Below, in pieces: positions 11,700 to 22,512 of a stretch of DNA of 64,000 nucleotides. Numbering within the stretch: position 1 is the first letter of the stretch; each line of letters begins with the position of its first letter. A model generated the notes under the pieces. It made no database searches, had not been told where the DNA came from, and saw nothing but the letters and a program-made list of their open reading frames with translations. Source of the stretch: Toxonevra muliebris (lineage: Eukaryota > Arthropoda > Insecta > Diptera > Pallopteridae); contig OY829326.1 in assembly GCA_963691655.1 (NCBI GenBank), forward strand, positions 78,671,235 to 78,735,234, given 5' to 3'. A program made the position numbers and the translations under genes.

Positions 11700-12680
11700 T
11701 AAAAACAAACGAAGACTTTTTCGTTTGGGATGTTTAGCAAAGCATACTTTGGTGCTAGCGCCAAGCAAACAAACAATATAGCTGCTGATTTCTATCTAAT
11801 TTGTACTCCGAATGAAGACTTCTTAGCTAAGATTCCCCCATAATAAATTCTTCATTATTTTACTAGGTTAAGCACAATTTGATTTTTTGTTGCGGTTATC
11901 AAAACGAAAACAGGAAGGAAAGCTAAGGCCGAACTTCAACTATATTTTTTATTAATTATATGGGGAGACCCAATTTTCAGGCAATGCGATCTAAAGATCT
12001 TTGGTGCTTACCATCAGTTCCAAAGATCAGTGGTGCCAGAGATCAGATTCTTAAAAAGTTTTCTTCTGAACCTTGCTAAGACCGGATATTTACATAGAAT
12101 GGGAGTTGTCACATGTGTTTTGGCATAAGTCACTCTTAGGTCGTGGAAATGAAACATTATGAAAATGGGCGTGATCGGCCAACTACCACGCCCACTTCCC
12201 ATACAACAGTAAAACTGAAATAGCTTTAAAATCTGATACAGTCTAGATACTGATATAAATATATAAATATCATAGAAAATGGTTTTAACTGTTTCAACAT
12301 ATCATTTTAATTTATATTTTTTGTTTTTGACAAAAAAAATTTCTAACTCTTAAAAGTACATTGATACCATAAATACTCACATTTTCATATAGTTTTTACC
12401 CGATATGCATTTAGTTATTTTTTTTTTTTTTTTTGTTATTTAGCTAAGAAATAATATTTTTTATATTTTTATATATTAGAATATTTCGCACTCCTTCGCA
12501 AGATAGACCTGGTCCACAAAACTTAAGTAATTATCTAGAAATTTTAGTTTCTAAAAACCAAAGTTTTTTCCAAAAAGAAATTTTTCTCGCTTTTTTTTTA
12601 TTTATCAAATACATTCTTCATATATAACAAACTTATATAAAAAAAATAGTTTTAAGATTATAAATAGAACGGTAGTGGTA
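11700..12680. other. Non-coding stretch with unresolved repeat fragments
   Basis: No gene seen. Around 12160-12195 there is a short GC-rich inverted stretch (GGGCGTG and CACGCCC) in otherwise A/T-rich DNA. It looks like a fragment of a dispersed repeat, but no ends were found. A long T run lies at 12418-12435. Confidence 0.4.
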
Positions 12681-12684
12681 GTTT

Positions 12685-12780
12685 CTTTCAATATCTCTAT
12701 TCAGTGAAGATATTTGAAATCAAATCTGTAATTCTGGGTTATGATTTCAAATATTAGTAGCTTATATAGGATATTGAAAG
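12685..12780. repeat. Small hairpin repeat (96 bp)
   Basis: The left half begins CTTTCAATATC and includes GATATTTGAAATCA. The right half has TGATTTCAAATAT and ends GATATTGAAAG, so the two halves are near-inverse with a loop of about 20 bp. It directly abuts the repeat at 12781. Confidence 0.55.
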
Positions 12781-12889
12781 ATTAAGAACTATCACTAAGA
12801 TCACTGATGAGGAATTGTGGCGGATTCCGAAACGGCCGTCTGATTTGCCCGTCTCTACATACATTGTTGTTGTTATGACTACATTTGTT
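12781..12889. repeat. Dispersed repeat, copy A (partner at 42376-42484)
   Basis: About 109 bp match 42376-42484 at high identity, including GAGGAATTGTGGCGGATT, AAACGGCCGTCTGATTTGCC and CATTGTTGTTGT. The partner is part of a MITE with 37-bp inverted termini. Here the matching left terminus is missing, so this copy is truncated. Confidence 0.75.
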
Positions 12890-13818
12890 CATTAACCTGT
12901 TTAAATATATCTTCAAGATTGTAACTATAGTTAAACAAAAAAAGCTTCCGAAAAACGCTTCAAAATGCATTCTAGCACTTTGTGTTTAGCATTCATCAAC
13001 TTCGACAGCTTATCCACAATTATTTAATGAACTCATCCCTCCAATTTTTTGTAACATGCTAATGAAATATTTATGAATAGAAATTAAGAACAAAAATTTC
13101 TAATATCGACGCGTCAAAAAAATAATTTATTAGAAAGAGAGACAAAATTTAGGATAAGATTGGTTCGAGTCTGAAAGAAAATGGTAAATAAAAGTAGTTA
13201 TTCATCTGACGAAGACATCGTTTTGATATTCTTATTTCAATATAGATGTTAGAAAATATCTAATTTTAGTTTTTATATGTGGTAGAAATGAAAATCAGTA
13301 GTTGCGGATTCAATGCAGCAAAATCGCATCAGTGTGCGGTCGCTTGCGTTGAAATTAACAGTTAAGCCGCCTCGAAACCCGTATGGATCCGCAATATGTG
13401 TGAATATCCTTATATCAATTTTTTTATTTCAATTTGTATACTTCTATAATGCCAAATGACATTCCATATTTTCAATAAATAGGCTAGTCATCCGTACAGG
13501 AATGAGCAGGAGTTTTCTGGTTTTGTGGACTATTTTCTGCTCCCTGCGCAACATCTCAATCCTGCTTTTCAAATCTAAATTTAGCATCGTTGGCAACGCT
13601 TGTTGTCATAATCTATTGTGAATAACTAGACCGAAGAAGAAGGGAAGAAAAAGAAGAAGACATCAAATAAACAAAGGGAACGACGCATTATAAAAATTTG
13701 CAATTTTCAAGTAAAATTATATTGGTGCTTTTAATTAATTTAATTATTAATTGGTTTTATAACACTTCGTATCAACGGCACTGATCCGATCCAGTCTGTG
13801 TACACAGTCGAAAATCAA
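12890..13818. other. Non-coding region upstream of the MADF-BESS gene
   Basis: No gene seen. The 5' leader and promoter of the gene at 13819 should lie here. A stretch at about 13260-13420 (GAAATGAAAATCAG.., CGCATCAGTGTGCGGTCGC) is similar to 33075-33180, so it is probably an old repeat copy. Confidence 0.4.
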
Positions 13819-14772
13819 ATGGATTTAAATGTGAAGTTAATCGAAGCCGTGAAAAAATGTCCACTGCTTTACAAAACGAATGCATCACTTGCAGAGAGAC
13901 AAAGCGGCTGGAAATTAATTTCGGAGCAAATGAAAATGCAAGGTAGAAAAAAATTAGATTATATTAATTATTAATATTTATGCAATAGCTCTATTTTTTT
14001 TTTAATATTTACAGAGCGATTTTTGCAAAGCCGCTGGCACTTTCTGCTCAAACGCTATCAGCAAGAATACCAAAGTGAGGGGCGTGACATTGGGCAGGAT
14101 TTTATCTACAAAAAAGAAATGGAATTTTTATTGCCACATATTCGGCACTGTTCGACTACAAAGGAACAGGCAGAAGCATTAGCTTCTGAAGAAATTTTGC
14201 CCGATAATGTAATTAAACCGGAATTTATAATAACCGAAGAAGATTTTGATAATGACAGTGGTAATGAGGAATTTGTGTACTTAGAAGTAGAAACACTAGA
14301 AGGAAGTGGAACTGAAGACGAGCAAAAGGGAAAACAACAAGTAAAAGAACAGCAAAGTGAGCAAGAGCAGCAAACATCAAACAAACCAAATTCTGTTGTG
14401 GTTAAAAAAGAAAATTTATCATTAGATACCCAATCATCAGAATCTGGAAAGCTTGAGAAACAAAATAAGCAAAAAAGTCCTGAAAAGGTTATTGAGAAAC
14501 CAGAAAATATGATTAATATAAAAACCGAGTGCACTCAATTTGATGCTAGTCACGAAATTGCAAGTAATCATATAGAAGAAAACTCGAATATAAATTCCGC
14601 ACCGTTGCAGGCACAACCACAATCTAAAGAGATAGAATCGAATAACGCTAACACTAACGAACGCTGTGAGGATGATATATTTGGTGAATTGGTTACGGCA
14701 ATGCTTAAACGGATGCCCGTTGAAAAGAAACGTGGTGTTAAAAAGGAAATTATGAACATATTATTAACGTAA
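13819..14772 (+). CDS. MADF-BESS domain protein
   Basis: Two exons, 13819-13942 and 14015-14772, join in frame across a 72-bp GT..AG intron to give 293 residues. The N-terminus is a MADF domain, the Myb/SANT-like DNA-binding fold of flies, at about residues 4-62: LIEAVKKCPLLYK in exon 1, then RFLQSRWHFLLKRYQQEY in exon 2. The intron splits the domain. The middle is acidic and Q-, S- and K-rich with no fold visible. It contains several psi-K-x-E motifs (IKPE, VKKE, IKTE) of the kind that can be SUMO sites. The last 33 residues (DDIFGELVTAMLKRMPVEKK onward) form a BESS motif, a protein-interaction domain usually paired with MADF. The product is probably a nuclear transcription regulator. The family is large in flies, so I give no symbol. 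A poly(A) signal is near 15026. It is convergent with the next gene. Confidence 0.88.
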
Positions 14773-15318
14773 GTGCATAGCACTGGAAAATATGTCATCC
14801 TTATATCTAAAAGTTCGAACTTTATACTGGGAACATAAATCATATTTTGTGAAATCTAAAAACATAAAATTCTTCTGAAAAAAGTAAAAATTAGGCTCAT
14901 CAATATATAGATATCTGCTTGGTTTTAGCAAGGGATTAAGAAGAAGTTTTACAAAGTTGCATATTTAATTACAGCAACTAATAGTCTTAAGAGATTGATT
15001 ACTTAGAATTACTTGCAATTATTTTTAATAAATTGGCATTTTTAAATTATACTCGTTTATTTCCTTCACAAAATATTAGTAATTTACTATAGGCTTTTAA
15101 ATATTTATGATTACCAATTAGCTCATATCGTATGTGAACGCGTAATTCTACCTAATTATCTGTAAAATAAATATCTGCGAATATTATAAATTATAATATA
15201 TTTACCTATACTATCATATTTGGCATTTTTGTTCGAAAGAGAAACAACTTTATTTCATTTCGCATACAAAATTTTAAAATTCTTACCACGAAATCAACGT
15301 TAAATTTGCATTTTTCTT
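14773..15318. other. Short convergent intergenic region
   Basis: It lies between two gene 3' ends. It holds AATAAA on the plus strand near 15026 and TTTATT at 15249-15254, which reads AATAAA on the minus strand. These are probable poly(A) signals for the MADF-BESS gene and the minus-strand gene respectively. Nothing else was seen. Confidence 0.5.
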
Positions 15319-16158
15319 CTAAAATTTACGTAAAATTTTAAAAGCATCACAAGTGCATCCCGTACGTTCTGTAGAAAATATAAACACAAATGGTTTTGCA
15401 CAATTTTGAAAAATGTGTAATCCCTTGGCATATTGTGTGCCCGCGCTAAGCGATGATTCCAGTTCCTCCTGCCATGAATTTTCCAGATTCTCTTCGACTA
15501 GTATCGCATAAAATGTACCTCCGAGCAAGGGTATTTGGCGTGCCAACGTCTGACAACGCACCACTGCAATTACCGGAACATAACGACAGAATTTACGCCA
15601 ACGTTCCATTTCTCCAATACCAACGTTTGACGTTATATCGATTACAATAAATTTGCACTTGTCCATGTGAATACTACGAATAACATTGAAGTCGAGTTCG
15701 TTATTAAATTCAGTGCGGATTTCATCATTAAGTTCGAATTTTCGTTTGAATACGGGACGTTGCATGTACCAGGGGAATGTACGATTTGCAAAATCATAAG
15801 CTAGTTTCTGACGATATTCCTGCACTTTTTGCAAATCAATGATTTGTTGATCGATTAGCGCCCCAACTGGTTTACGCAAACTTATACAAATTTCTTCATC
15901 ATCCTCCTCCGGCTGCTTTTGCTGTTGCACATCATCTTCGTAGTCTGCAGAGCAACTAAATTCAATTGGTTTCTGATAATCTTTAAATCCCTTAGCGGCG
16001 AGCAATGTGTGAGCCCACAAATTATCAAATCGACGATCTGGCACAAAATATTCTGAAGTATTTTTGCTATGGGTATCACAAATATTCTTCTGTAAAATCA
16101 GCGGCCAAAGATCATCGAAAAAGGATTTTCGTAGAGTTAATGGCCCTCCTATCGACAT
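15319..16158 (-). CDS. Pyruvate-kinase C-terminal-domain-like protein
   Basis: A single-exon minus-strand gene of 279 residues (ATG at 16156-16158, context AAAATG). Residues about 170-279 align by eye with the C-terminal domain of pyruvate kinase: a strand block KCKFIVIDITSNVGIGEMER, then PVIAVVRCQTLARQIPLLGG (compare the family's PIIAVTRN..TARQ..L..G), the FYAILVEENLENSW segment and a final beta block. The (beta/alpha)8 barrel with the active site and the B domain are absent; only about 150 poorly matching residues precede the C-domain. Catalysis is therefore not expected. Flies are known to carry several diverged, often testis-biased pyruvate kinase paralogues. This gene and the one at 19131-21653 look like members of that set. 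Upstream exons cannot be excluded, but none was found within 600 bp. Confidence 0.7.
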   Translation of the reverse strand: MSIGGPLTLRKSFFDDLWPLILQKNICDTHSKNTSEYFVPDRRFDNLWAHTLLAAKGFKDYQKPIEFSCSADYEDDVQQQKQPEEDDEEICISLRKPVGALIDQQIIDLQKVQEYRQKLAYDFANRTFPWYMQRPVFKRKFELNDEIRTEFNNELDFNVIRSIHMDKCKFIVIDITSNVGIGEMERWRKFCRYVPVIAVVRCQTLARQIPLLGGTFYAILVEENLENSWQEELESSLSAGTQYAKGLHIFQNCAKPFVFIFSTERTGCTCDAFKILRKF

Positions 16159-16845
16159 TTTACGAGACGTCCTTCCTTGTTGCTAGTTCGAAAAAATAAA
16201 AAAGATTAAATTCAACAATTTGAAAAGTCAATTTGAAACATTAAATCAATCTACGGCATAACTAAAAAAACATCAAATTTAGATAACTACGTAGTTCTTA
16301 TCAACCAGACATAAAGGTTTTAACCTCCGCTTAACACAATTTGTTTAGTATTCATTATACTCAATGTCGTAGGTTCAACTAATTTTGAAATTGTATAATG
16401 ATTTTATTTGAATAAAGAACATAACTAACTAACATCTATCTTTGCAAAAGTGAACAATTGCATTATAGAGAAACTTGAGCACTTTTTCTGGCCGAAATTA
16501 AATTTTTGAGTTGTTTCATGTTAAAATTTGTTTCTTAAATTTCTGAACGTAATACTTCACCTCGATTAACTCCATACTTTAATTTTTCATAAAGTTATTT
16601 ACCGTTATAAAGCTGGTGGTCAAAGTTCACACTTCTGAATTTGTTGATTGAGAGTAGTCAAATTTAGCAAGTCTTTAAGATTTACTATTTTCTTAAAATA
16701 AAAAAAAATATGATCTAAATGGCTTGACAAGGGATATATCTGTCTTAAGTGTTATTCAACTTCATAGCCATATTTCACTAGTGAAGTCTGCAGTTCAAAG
16801 TGGTAACCCCTATCCTTGTACCCTTTTTCACAAAATTAAAACCTT
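16159..16845. other. Non-coding stretch
   Basis: It should hold the 5' region of the minus-strand gene that starts at 16158. I see no core promoter element that I trust and no repeat ends. Confidence 0.4.
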
Positions 16846-16849
16846 TTAA

Positions 16850-17367
16850 CCCTTTATCACGCCGTGTTACAGATCTGTAACATACTGAATTTTTTCTTAC
16901 AAAATTCAACAGGCATGTTATTTTATTTTGTTGTGTATCATAACTGATTAAGTAGAAACTGCTGCAATTATTTTATGTTATTTGAAAGGTGTTGACAACT
17001 GCTAACGTAATATATTTTGCAACCAAACAAAAAAATGCACTCACTTGACATTTTTGGTTGCAAATGAAAAAGTAATAACTTTAAAAAAGCATATTTTATT
17101 CATATATTTATATATTTTACTGCGGTTTTTTTTTTCAAAAAATATGATAGCTAAATTTTCAACTAATCGCTATTAATTCATAAATAGTGATAAATATGCA
17201 CAAACAACAATAAAAATCGTGTTTTGAATAAGTGAGATAACCACATTTGTTTGAATAAAACCTTTTTATGAAGAAATTTGCAAAAACAAAAACGTGTTTG
17301 TTTATTTCTTAATACGAATCGAACTAGGTACTAATTTCAAAAATCTATGATCTTGCGTGACAAAGGG
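16850..17367. mobile_element. piggyBac-type MITE (518 bp, TTAA flanks)
   Basis: TTAA stands at both ends (16846-16849 and 17368-17371). The termini are inverted: CCCTTTATCACGC at the left and the inverse of CCCTTTGTCACGC at the right (12 of 13). A perfect 16-bp palindrome, GTTACAGATCTGTAAC, lies at 16866-16881 near the left end only. There is no coding capacity. TTAA duplication plus a CCCT start is the hallmark of the piggyBac superfamily. Confidence 0.8.
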
Positions 17368-17561
17368 TTAAGAATCATTAGGTTCTTGCTCAAAAAGTTT
17401 TCAATTAAATTTATAAACAAACGGAGTTTTAGCTACTTCAATTTTAAATGCAATTTTTATTTTAAATTATTTTTTGTTCTAGCTCAAAAAAAAAAAAAAA
17501 AAGTTGAATAAATAAAACCAAATGGTCAAAACAATTTCATTCAATGTTATTTGTTGTTTAA

Positions 17562-17694
17562 CCCTCTAGTTCCCAAATTTGGATTGATTTAAAAAAAAAA
17601 TTGGGATTGATAAATTTTGATGTAAAAAGTATAAATCTGATCCCAAATCCCTAAAAATGTAATGGTAGTGGTTTTATGAAGCCGGGAAGGTTGA
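17562..17694. mobile_element. Possible short piggyBac-type remnant
   Basis: TTAA at 17558-17561 is followed by CCCTCTAGTT and a perfect 10-bp palindrome CCAAATTTGG (17573-17582). A matching right end is not clear; the best candidate ends near GGGAAGGTTGAA. This rests on one end only. Confidence 0.3.
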
Positions 17695-18105
17695 ATGCCT
17701 AAAACTAATTTTTGTTGAATAAAATTTTTATCAATTTTTTTTTTAATTTAAATATTTTGAATAAAAAATTCAAATTTCTAGCTAGTCACAGCTGATTTTT
17801 TTATCTAGTATGACGGGAAGTATTATATTTGTATATTTTATTTTTATCTCAAATTCAATCAAAATAATTAATTTCCTGTTTTTCTCAAATTTTTTACTTT
17901 GACTGGCATGTTCCAAAAAATCATAAAGTAAATGGTTATATACCAATAGTTATAAAAACTTATTAAAAGGATCACCCAAAAGGGATTTTTTTTAAAATTT
18001 ATTTGCTTATATCAATAATTTAATATTTTCCACATTATTTCCTAAACAGTTTTTTATTCACGATTTTTATGATCAAAATTGGTTTCGACTGTGGTATATT
18101 ACAAG

Positions 18106-18805
18106 CAGGGCTGGATAGTAGTGATTATTTAAGGAATTAAATTTCTCTCCAATTACAATTCCTTGGAATTGAAATGGATAATTAATATTTTCAATTCCTT
18201 GTAATGGAAGACAGCTTTTTACCAATTCCATTCCTGGGAATTGTCTTGGGTAATTAACACTTCAATTCCAATTTGTTGATATGTTATCGACTATACCGTC
18301 AATTCTCAGGAGAAGCTTTTCATGTTTTCAATTTCATATATTTTTAACGAACGCAACAATGATACATCTTCTTAACAGCTAGCAGTAGGCTAGCGGGAGT
18401 TTCTCAGCTCAAAGATCCCCCCTAAACTTCAGGTTTTGAGTTATGACGGTAGTTATAGTCGCGAATATTAATGAAAAATGAATATGAAATACCTCAAATT
18501 TAGTTTTTCACTTGTTGGAATTGAAATCAAAAGGAATTAATTAAAATTTTGGAATTAAAATCCCCAAATACAATTAATTACATAAGGGAAAGAAATTCGC
18601 CTGTTTTCAAGTACTTTTTCAATTCATTTGAGGAATTGCATATTTTAAATTACAATCCAGTTAATTACCAAAAATAATTTCCAGGAATGGAATTGACAGA
18701 AAACTTACTTCCATTACAAGAAATTGTAATTGGTATTTAATTAACAGTTTTTAATCCTCGAAATTAGGAATGTAATTGTAATGGAATTGAATTTACCCAG
18801 CGCTG
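18106..18805. mobile_element. hAT-type non-autonomous element (700 bp)
   Basis: The termini are CAGGGCTGG at the left and the inverse of CAGCGCTGG at the right. Flanking octamers ATTACAAG (18098-18105) and ATTACTAG (18806-18813) match at 7 of 8, as expected of an aged 8-bp hAT target duplication. The interior is a run of short variants of AATTCCATTACAAGGAATTG in both orientations and codes for nothing. Similar interior repeats recur at 59080-59340. Confidence 0.75.
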
Positions 18806-19130
18806 ATTACTAGTAACTCAAAATTAGAAATATTACAACGCTACCAATCAAAAGCTTGAGAGTCTTAGCTAACGCATCCTGGTTTGTGACCAGCAACGCA
18901 TTGCACAGATATTGATATTCTAAACGTAAAATATGAATTAAATAGACTCAGGACTAAGTACATAGACAAATTCAGATATCTCCCCTTCACTGCATTTTAT
19001 TCTATTTTTTCAGATCTTAAAAACAAAATTTGAGAAATGTTTCAATTTTTTTTGGAAAAATAATTAATTTTTTTTACTAGTTTAATCTGCACTGTTAATT
19101 TCAAATTGATTAATTTAATTAAAAAAAAAA

Positions 19131-21653
19131 ATGGATAACAATAAAGCACAGCCTCCGGAAATGGAAAAGGCACCTCAGGATATCGACGACTTTATAGAAT
19201 GCATCTGTAAGAAGTTGCAATGCTCGTTATTTTCTGAAGACTTAGATAAACTTAAGTTTGCTCGTGAAATGCTTGCTAGACTACAACATAGAGAAGTGTT
19301 TCAACGCGTCTTGGGAGAGGAGGATGATGATTACTCAGATGATTTGCATAATTTTGTCGAAAATCGTTTAACAGCATGTAGAGAAATCTTGGAAGAGGAC
19401 ATACAATCAGATCAATTAGGCGAAGAAGAAGAATGTCTTATTAATCATAATGAAATTACTACTGAAGATTTGCCCGAAAATGCATGGCATGGACACTTTA
19501 AGGGTTACACAATTCTGTCTGAAGTTGAGGAGTTTAACATAAGTGAAAACAAAAAATGTATTGAACTCACAAAAAATGATTGTGACGAAACATTGGATTC
19601 ATATTTGCGTAAGTATAATGCATTAAGTTTAATATAAAAATTATCCAAAATCATCACTCAAGCGATACACATGTGAATACAATGTGTTTGTAGCATTACA
19701 ACACACTGATAAGCTACTGATCGATTAGGTAGCGGAAGTATGCCCCACTGAAAAGCACTCAGGGTATCAGGATAAGTATTCTCGAAGAACAAACCAATTG
19801 GTAAATAAGTTATTCTCTGAAAAACGATAACGTTTGTTTATTGAAATTTAAAATCATTTGCGAAGCTTACAGCATATTGAAAATTAATACTAAATCGTAC
19901 TCGAATTACATTAAGTCAACTTTCAAAAGTCTTGAGCTTTTTTAGCCGTTGTACAGTTATAATGTTAAAATTTAAATCCCAAATTGTGAGATTTCATACG
20001 ATATGCATACAAAACACTGGCCAGGTCACAAGTCCTTAATATCACAAGTGTGATTTTTTCTTAATGTAACAGAAGGGTAAATGAAGGCTTTAATTTCAAA
20101 GATCACAATAAATTAAGTTTTTCTATAATTTATTTGGAATTCCAGTTTTTTTTAGTTACATAACTGTGTTAAAAATAAAAAATAAGTAATTTTTTTATAA
20201 ATCCTTAGGTTCTGGTATACGATGCTTTGTGATTGATCTCTTTTCGGGCACTCTCCAGGAAAATCAAACCTTAATCGTGCGACTCAGAGAAAATGAAATA
20301 GTTGTGTCGAAGGAAATAGGTTTTCCCGTAATATCAACTCTCTTCGTAAAATTATCACCACGTTTGCAATATACTGGGCTCATGGATCCACCGGATGCTG
20401 TGTTTGATTTGGAAAAAGGCGACGAGATCACGCTGACTACGGATAGATATTGGTCAACGCGTGGGTCGAAAAATCGCGTATACGTAAATGCATGTTTTTT
20501 GATCATCGATGTTAAAGATTGTGATTTTATATTGATTGGACCCGATATACAAGTACAAGTGAAACGTATACGAGAAAATCGTCTGCGTTGTACGGTAGTC
20601 ATGGGTGGTAAATTACAGTCACGCCTACCCGTACTCTTTCCGGGAAAATGTAACAAATTTCGTGTATCTTTAGAGGAGCTAGAGGACTTAACCTTTGCCA
20701 AAGAAGTCGGCATTAATGCAATTGTTTCTTATATCTCGGGAACTAAAGAGTATTATAAGGATCTATTAGATATTTTAAAACTCTTAAATTGTGAAAAGAT
20801 GCGTTTGTTTGCGCGTATTGTCCTAAATGAGATCAAAGGTTGTGATGATGATATGAGTTGGGTGACTAACAGTTATGATGGTTTCGTCATTGAACTGACT
20901 CCGTCAGAAGAGAATAAGGAGCTAACTAACATTATGCATTTGTGTCCTTCAGCAGATATGTTTATTAAACGTGTTTACAACCTCAAGAAACCCATAATTT
21001 TCGATCCTACTACCATTTCCAATAATCGACTTATCATTGATCCAGAACATTACTTGCATGTATTCTATTATCCTGATAAGTACGTATTCAAATGCGATAA
21101 TACAAGTAACTCTTTTTATTTTTACGTTCTACAAAATGCAATATTCGAATCACTAGCTCAATTGGAGCTATCCAAGCTTCCATACTGTGATGAATCACTC
21201 ACTGGTAGCGACAGTTTGGCACGATCTTGTGTTTCTGCTGCATACGAAATGCATGCTGCAGCAATTTTCGTTTGTGGTTTAACCGGACGCATGGCAGAAA
21301 AAATAGCTCATTTTCGTCCTAAAGTACCAATTGTTTTTATATCGCGTATGAAATCTGCTGAAGATTTCATCTCTATGTATCACAATGTTATCATGCTATA
21401 TTTTCGTGGCAAAAGTGATGACTCTCATCACAAAACCGTTTATAAACAATTACTCTTTGGTCTTTTATATGCAAAAGCAAGAAAATTAGTAAAACATGAA
21501 AATAATGTGCTCCTAGTTTATAAAGAAGAAGCTGGAACTCAATATTTAGATAAATACGTCGCTTATAAATTCCATTCAAAGCATTTTCCGTCACATTTAA
21601 GTACGACACTCTTTTCAGGATATTTTTATTCAAAAAAAGAAAATCCTCAATAA
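19131..21653 (+). CDS. Catalytically decayed pyruvate-kinase-like protein
   Basis: Two exons, 19131-19608 and 20209-21653, join in frame (phase 1, GTAAGT donor, CCTTAG acceptor) to give 640 residues. Residues 1-110 are an acidic helical region not found in ordinary pyruvate kinase. From about residue 130 the order follows the family. ..RCFVIDLFSGTL stands where the enzyme has LDTKGPEIRTG. A B-domain-like strand region runs about 185-270. LPVLFPGKCNKFRVSLEELE..LTFAKEVGINAIV matches the LPG..VDLP.L..KD..DL.F....D.V segment. A C-domain (AAIFVCGLTGRMAEKIAHFR..VPIVFISRM) lies at about 515-560. Catalytic motifs are gone: the Lys/Glu of SKIEN reads ARIVLN, the ARGDLG metal-site loop is absent, and CATQMLESM reads like IIFDPTTISN. 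It is probably a non-enzymatic paralogue. AATAAA lies at 21669-21674. Confidence 0.8.
19609..20208 (+). other. Intron of the pyruvate-kinase-like gene (600 bp)
   Basis: It starts GTAAGT and ends TCCTTAG. Splicing restores one open frame through the codon C|GT (Arg160). No reading frame, RNA gene or transposon end was seen inside. Confidence 0.8.
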
Positions 21654-21753
21654 AATTAAAATATGAATAATAAAAAAAGGTTTTATTTTCTATTTTCTGC
21701 GTGAGTATGTGTATATAAATATTTATATCATGAACATAGCATTAGGTTAAGTG

Positions 21754-22474
21754 TAGTGATGATTCGATACAAGTAAATACAAGTAAAAACTCGATACTTT
21801 TCATTCGATTCGAGTACTTTTTTTACTCGATGCTATAACATAAGTATTTTACTTGGTATCGGAAAAAAGGGTCAGTATCGGATACTCGATACTTTTGGAA
21901 AATATTTATTTAAAAAACTCAAATATTGCAATACAATATTTAAAATTGTGGATCATTTTACAATATTTGACAGCAATCAATAATATATTTCAAAATGCTA
22001 CTGCAGAATTATTCAAAATATTTCAGTCCATATTGCAATATTTCTATGTATGACAATATTGCAGTACAGTATTGAAGTTCTAGAAGATATTTCCGGCCAT
22101 GCATGTAGAACATAATGATTATTGAAACCTTTTCATTAAAATAAAATATTTTTAATAATCTCTAATCTGTTGATTAGTTTTCCTTCTATTATAAATTTTC
22201 TAGCGATTTGCTAAATTCACACTGGAAACATCTCAAAACCATGATTTATTGGCGAAAAACGTGTTGAGTAGTGTAAACTGTAGGCTCAACCATGTTTTAT
22301 CACAATGGGCCGTTCTGGACTGAATGTTTTCCTTGACAACCACTTAAAAAAAGAGTAATTTGTCTCTTTAAACGAGTATTCGATACAAGAACATATTCGA
22401 TACTTTGTTCCGATATTTTCGGTAGCAGTAATGTGTAAAAGTATCGATACTATGTGGGTATCGAATCAACACTA
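21754..22474. mobile_element. hAT-like non-autonomous element, copy 2 (721 bp)
   Basis: The termini are TAGTGATGATTCGATAC and the inverse of TAGTGTTGATTCGATAC. A perfect 8-bp duplication GTTAAGTG flanks it (21746-21753 and 22475-22482). It has no coding capacity. The interior carries many ATACTCGAT and GTATCG-type motifs and CAATATTG-type stretches. Copy 1 is at 4443-5215. Confidence 0.85.
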
Positions 22475-22512
22475 GTTAAGTGGCAATAAATGTATCATAT
22501 AGATCTTTTAGT

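Noticed and set aside
12418..12435. Poly-T and other homopolymer runs as features
   Set aside because: Such runs are common throughout this AT-rich window and carry no specific signal.
14106..14534. 142-codon minus-strand frame under the MADF-BESS gene
   Set aside because: Shadow of a coding exon; Ser/Phe/Cys-rich composition mirrors the acidic, Lys-rich sense strand.
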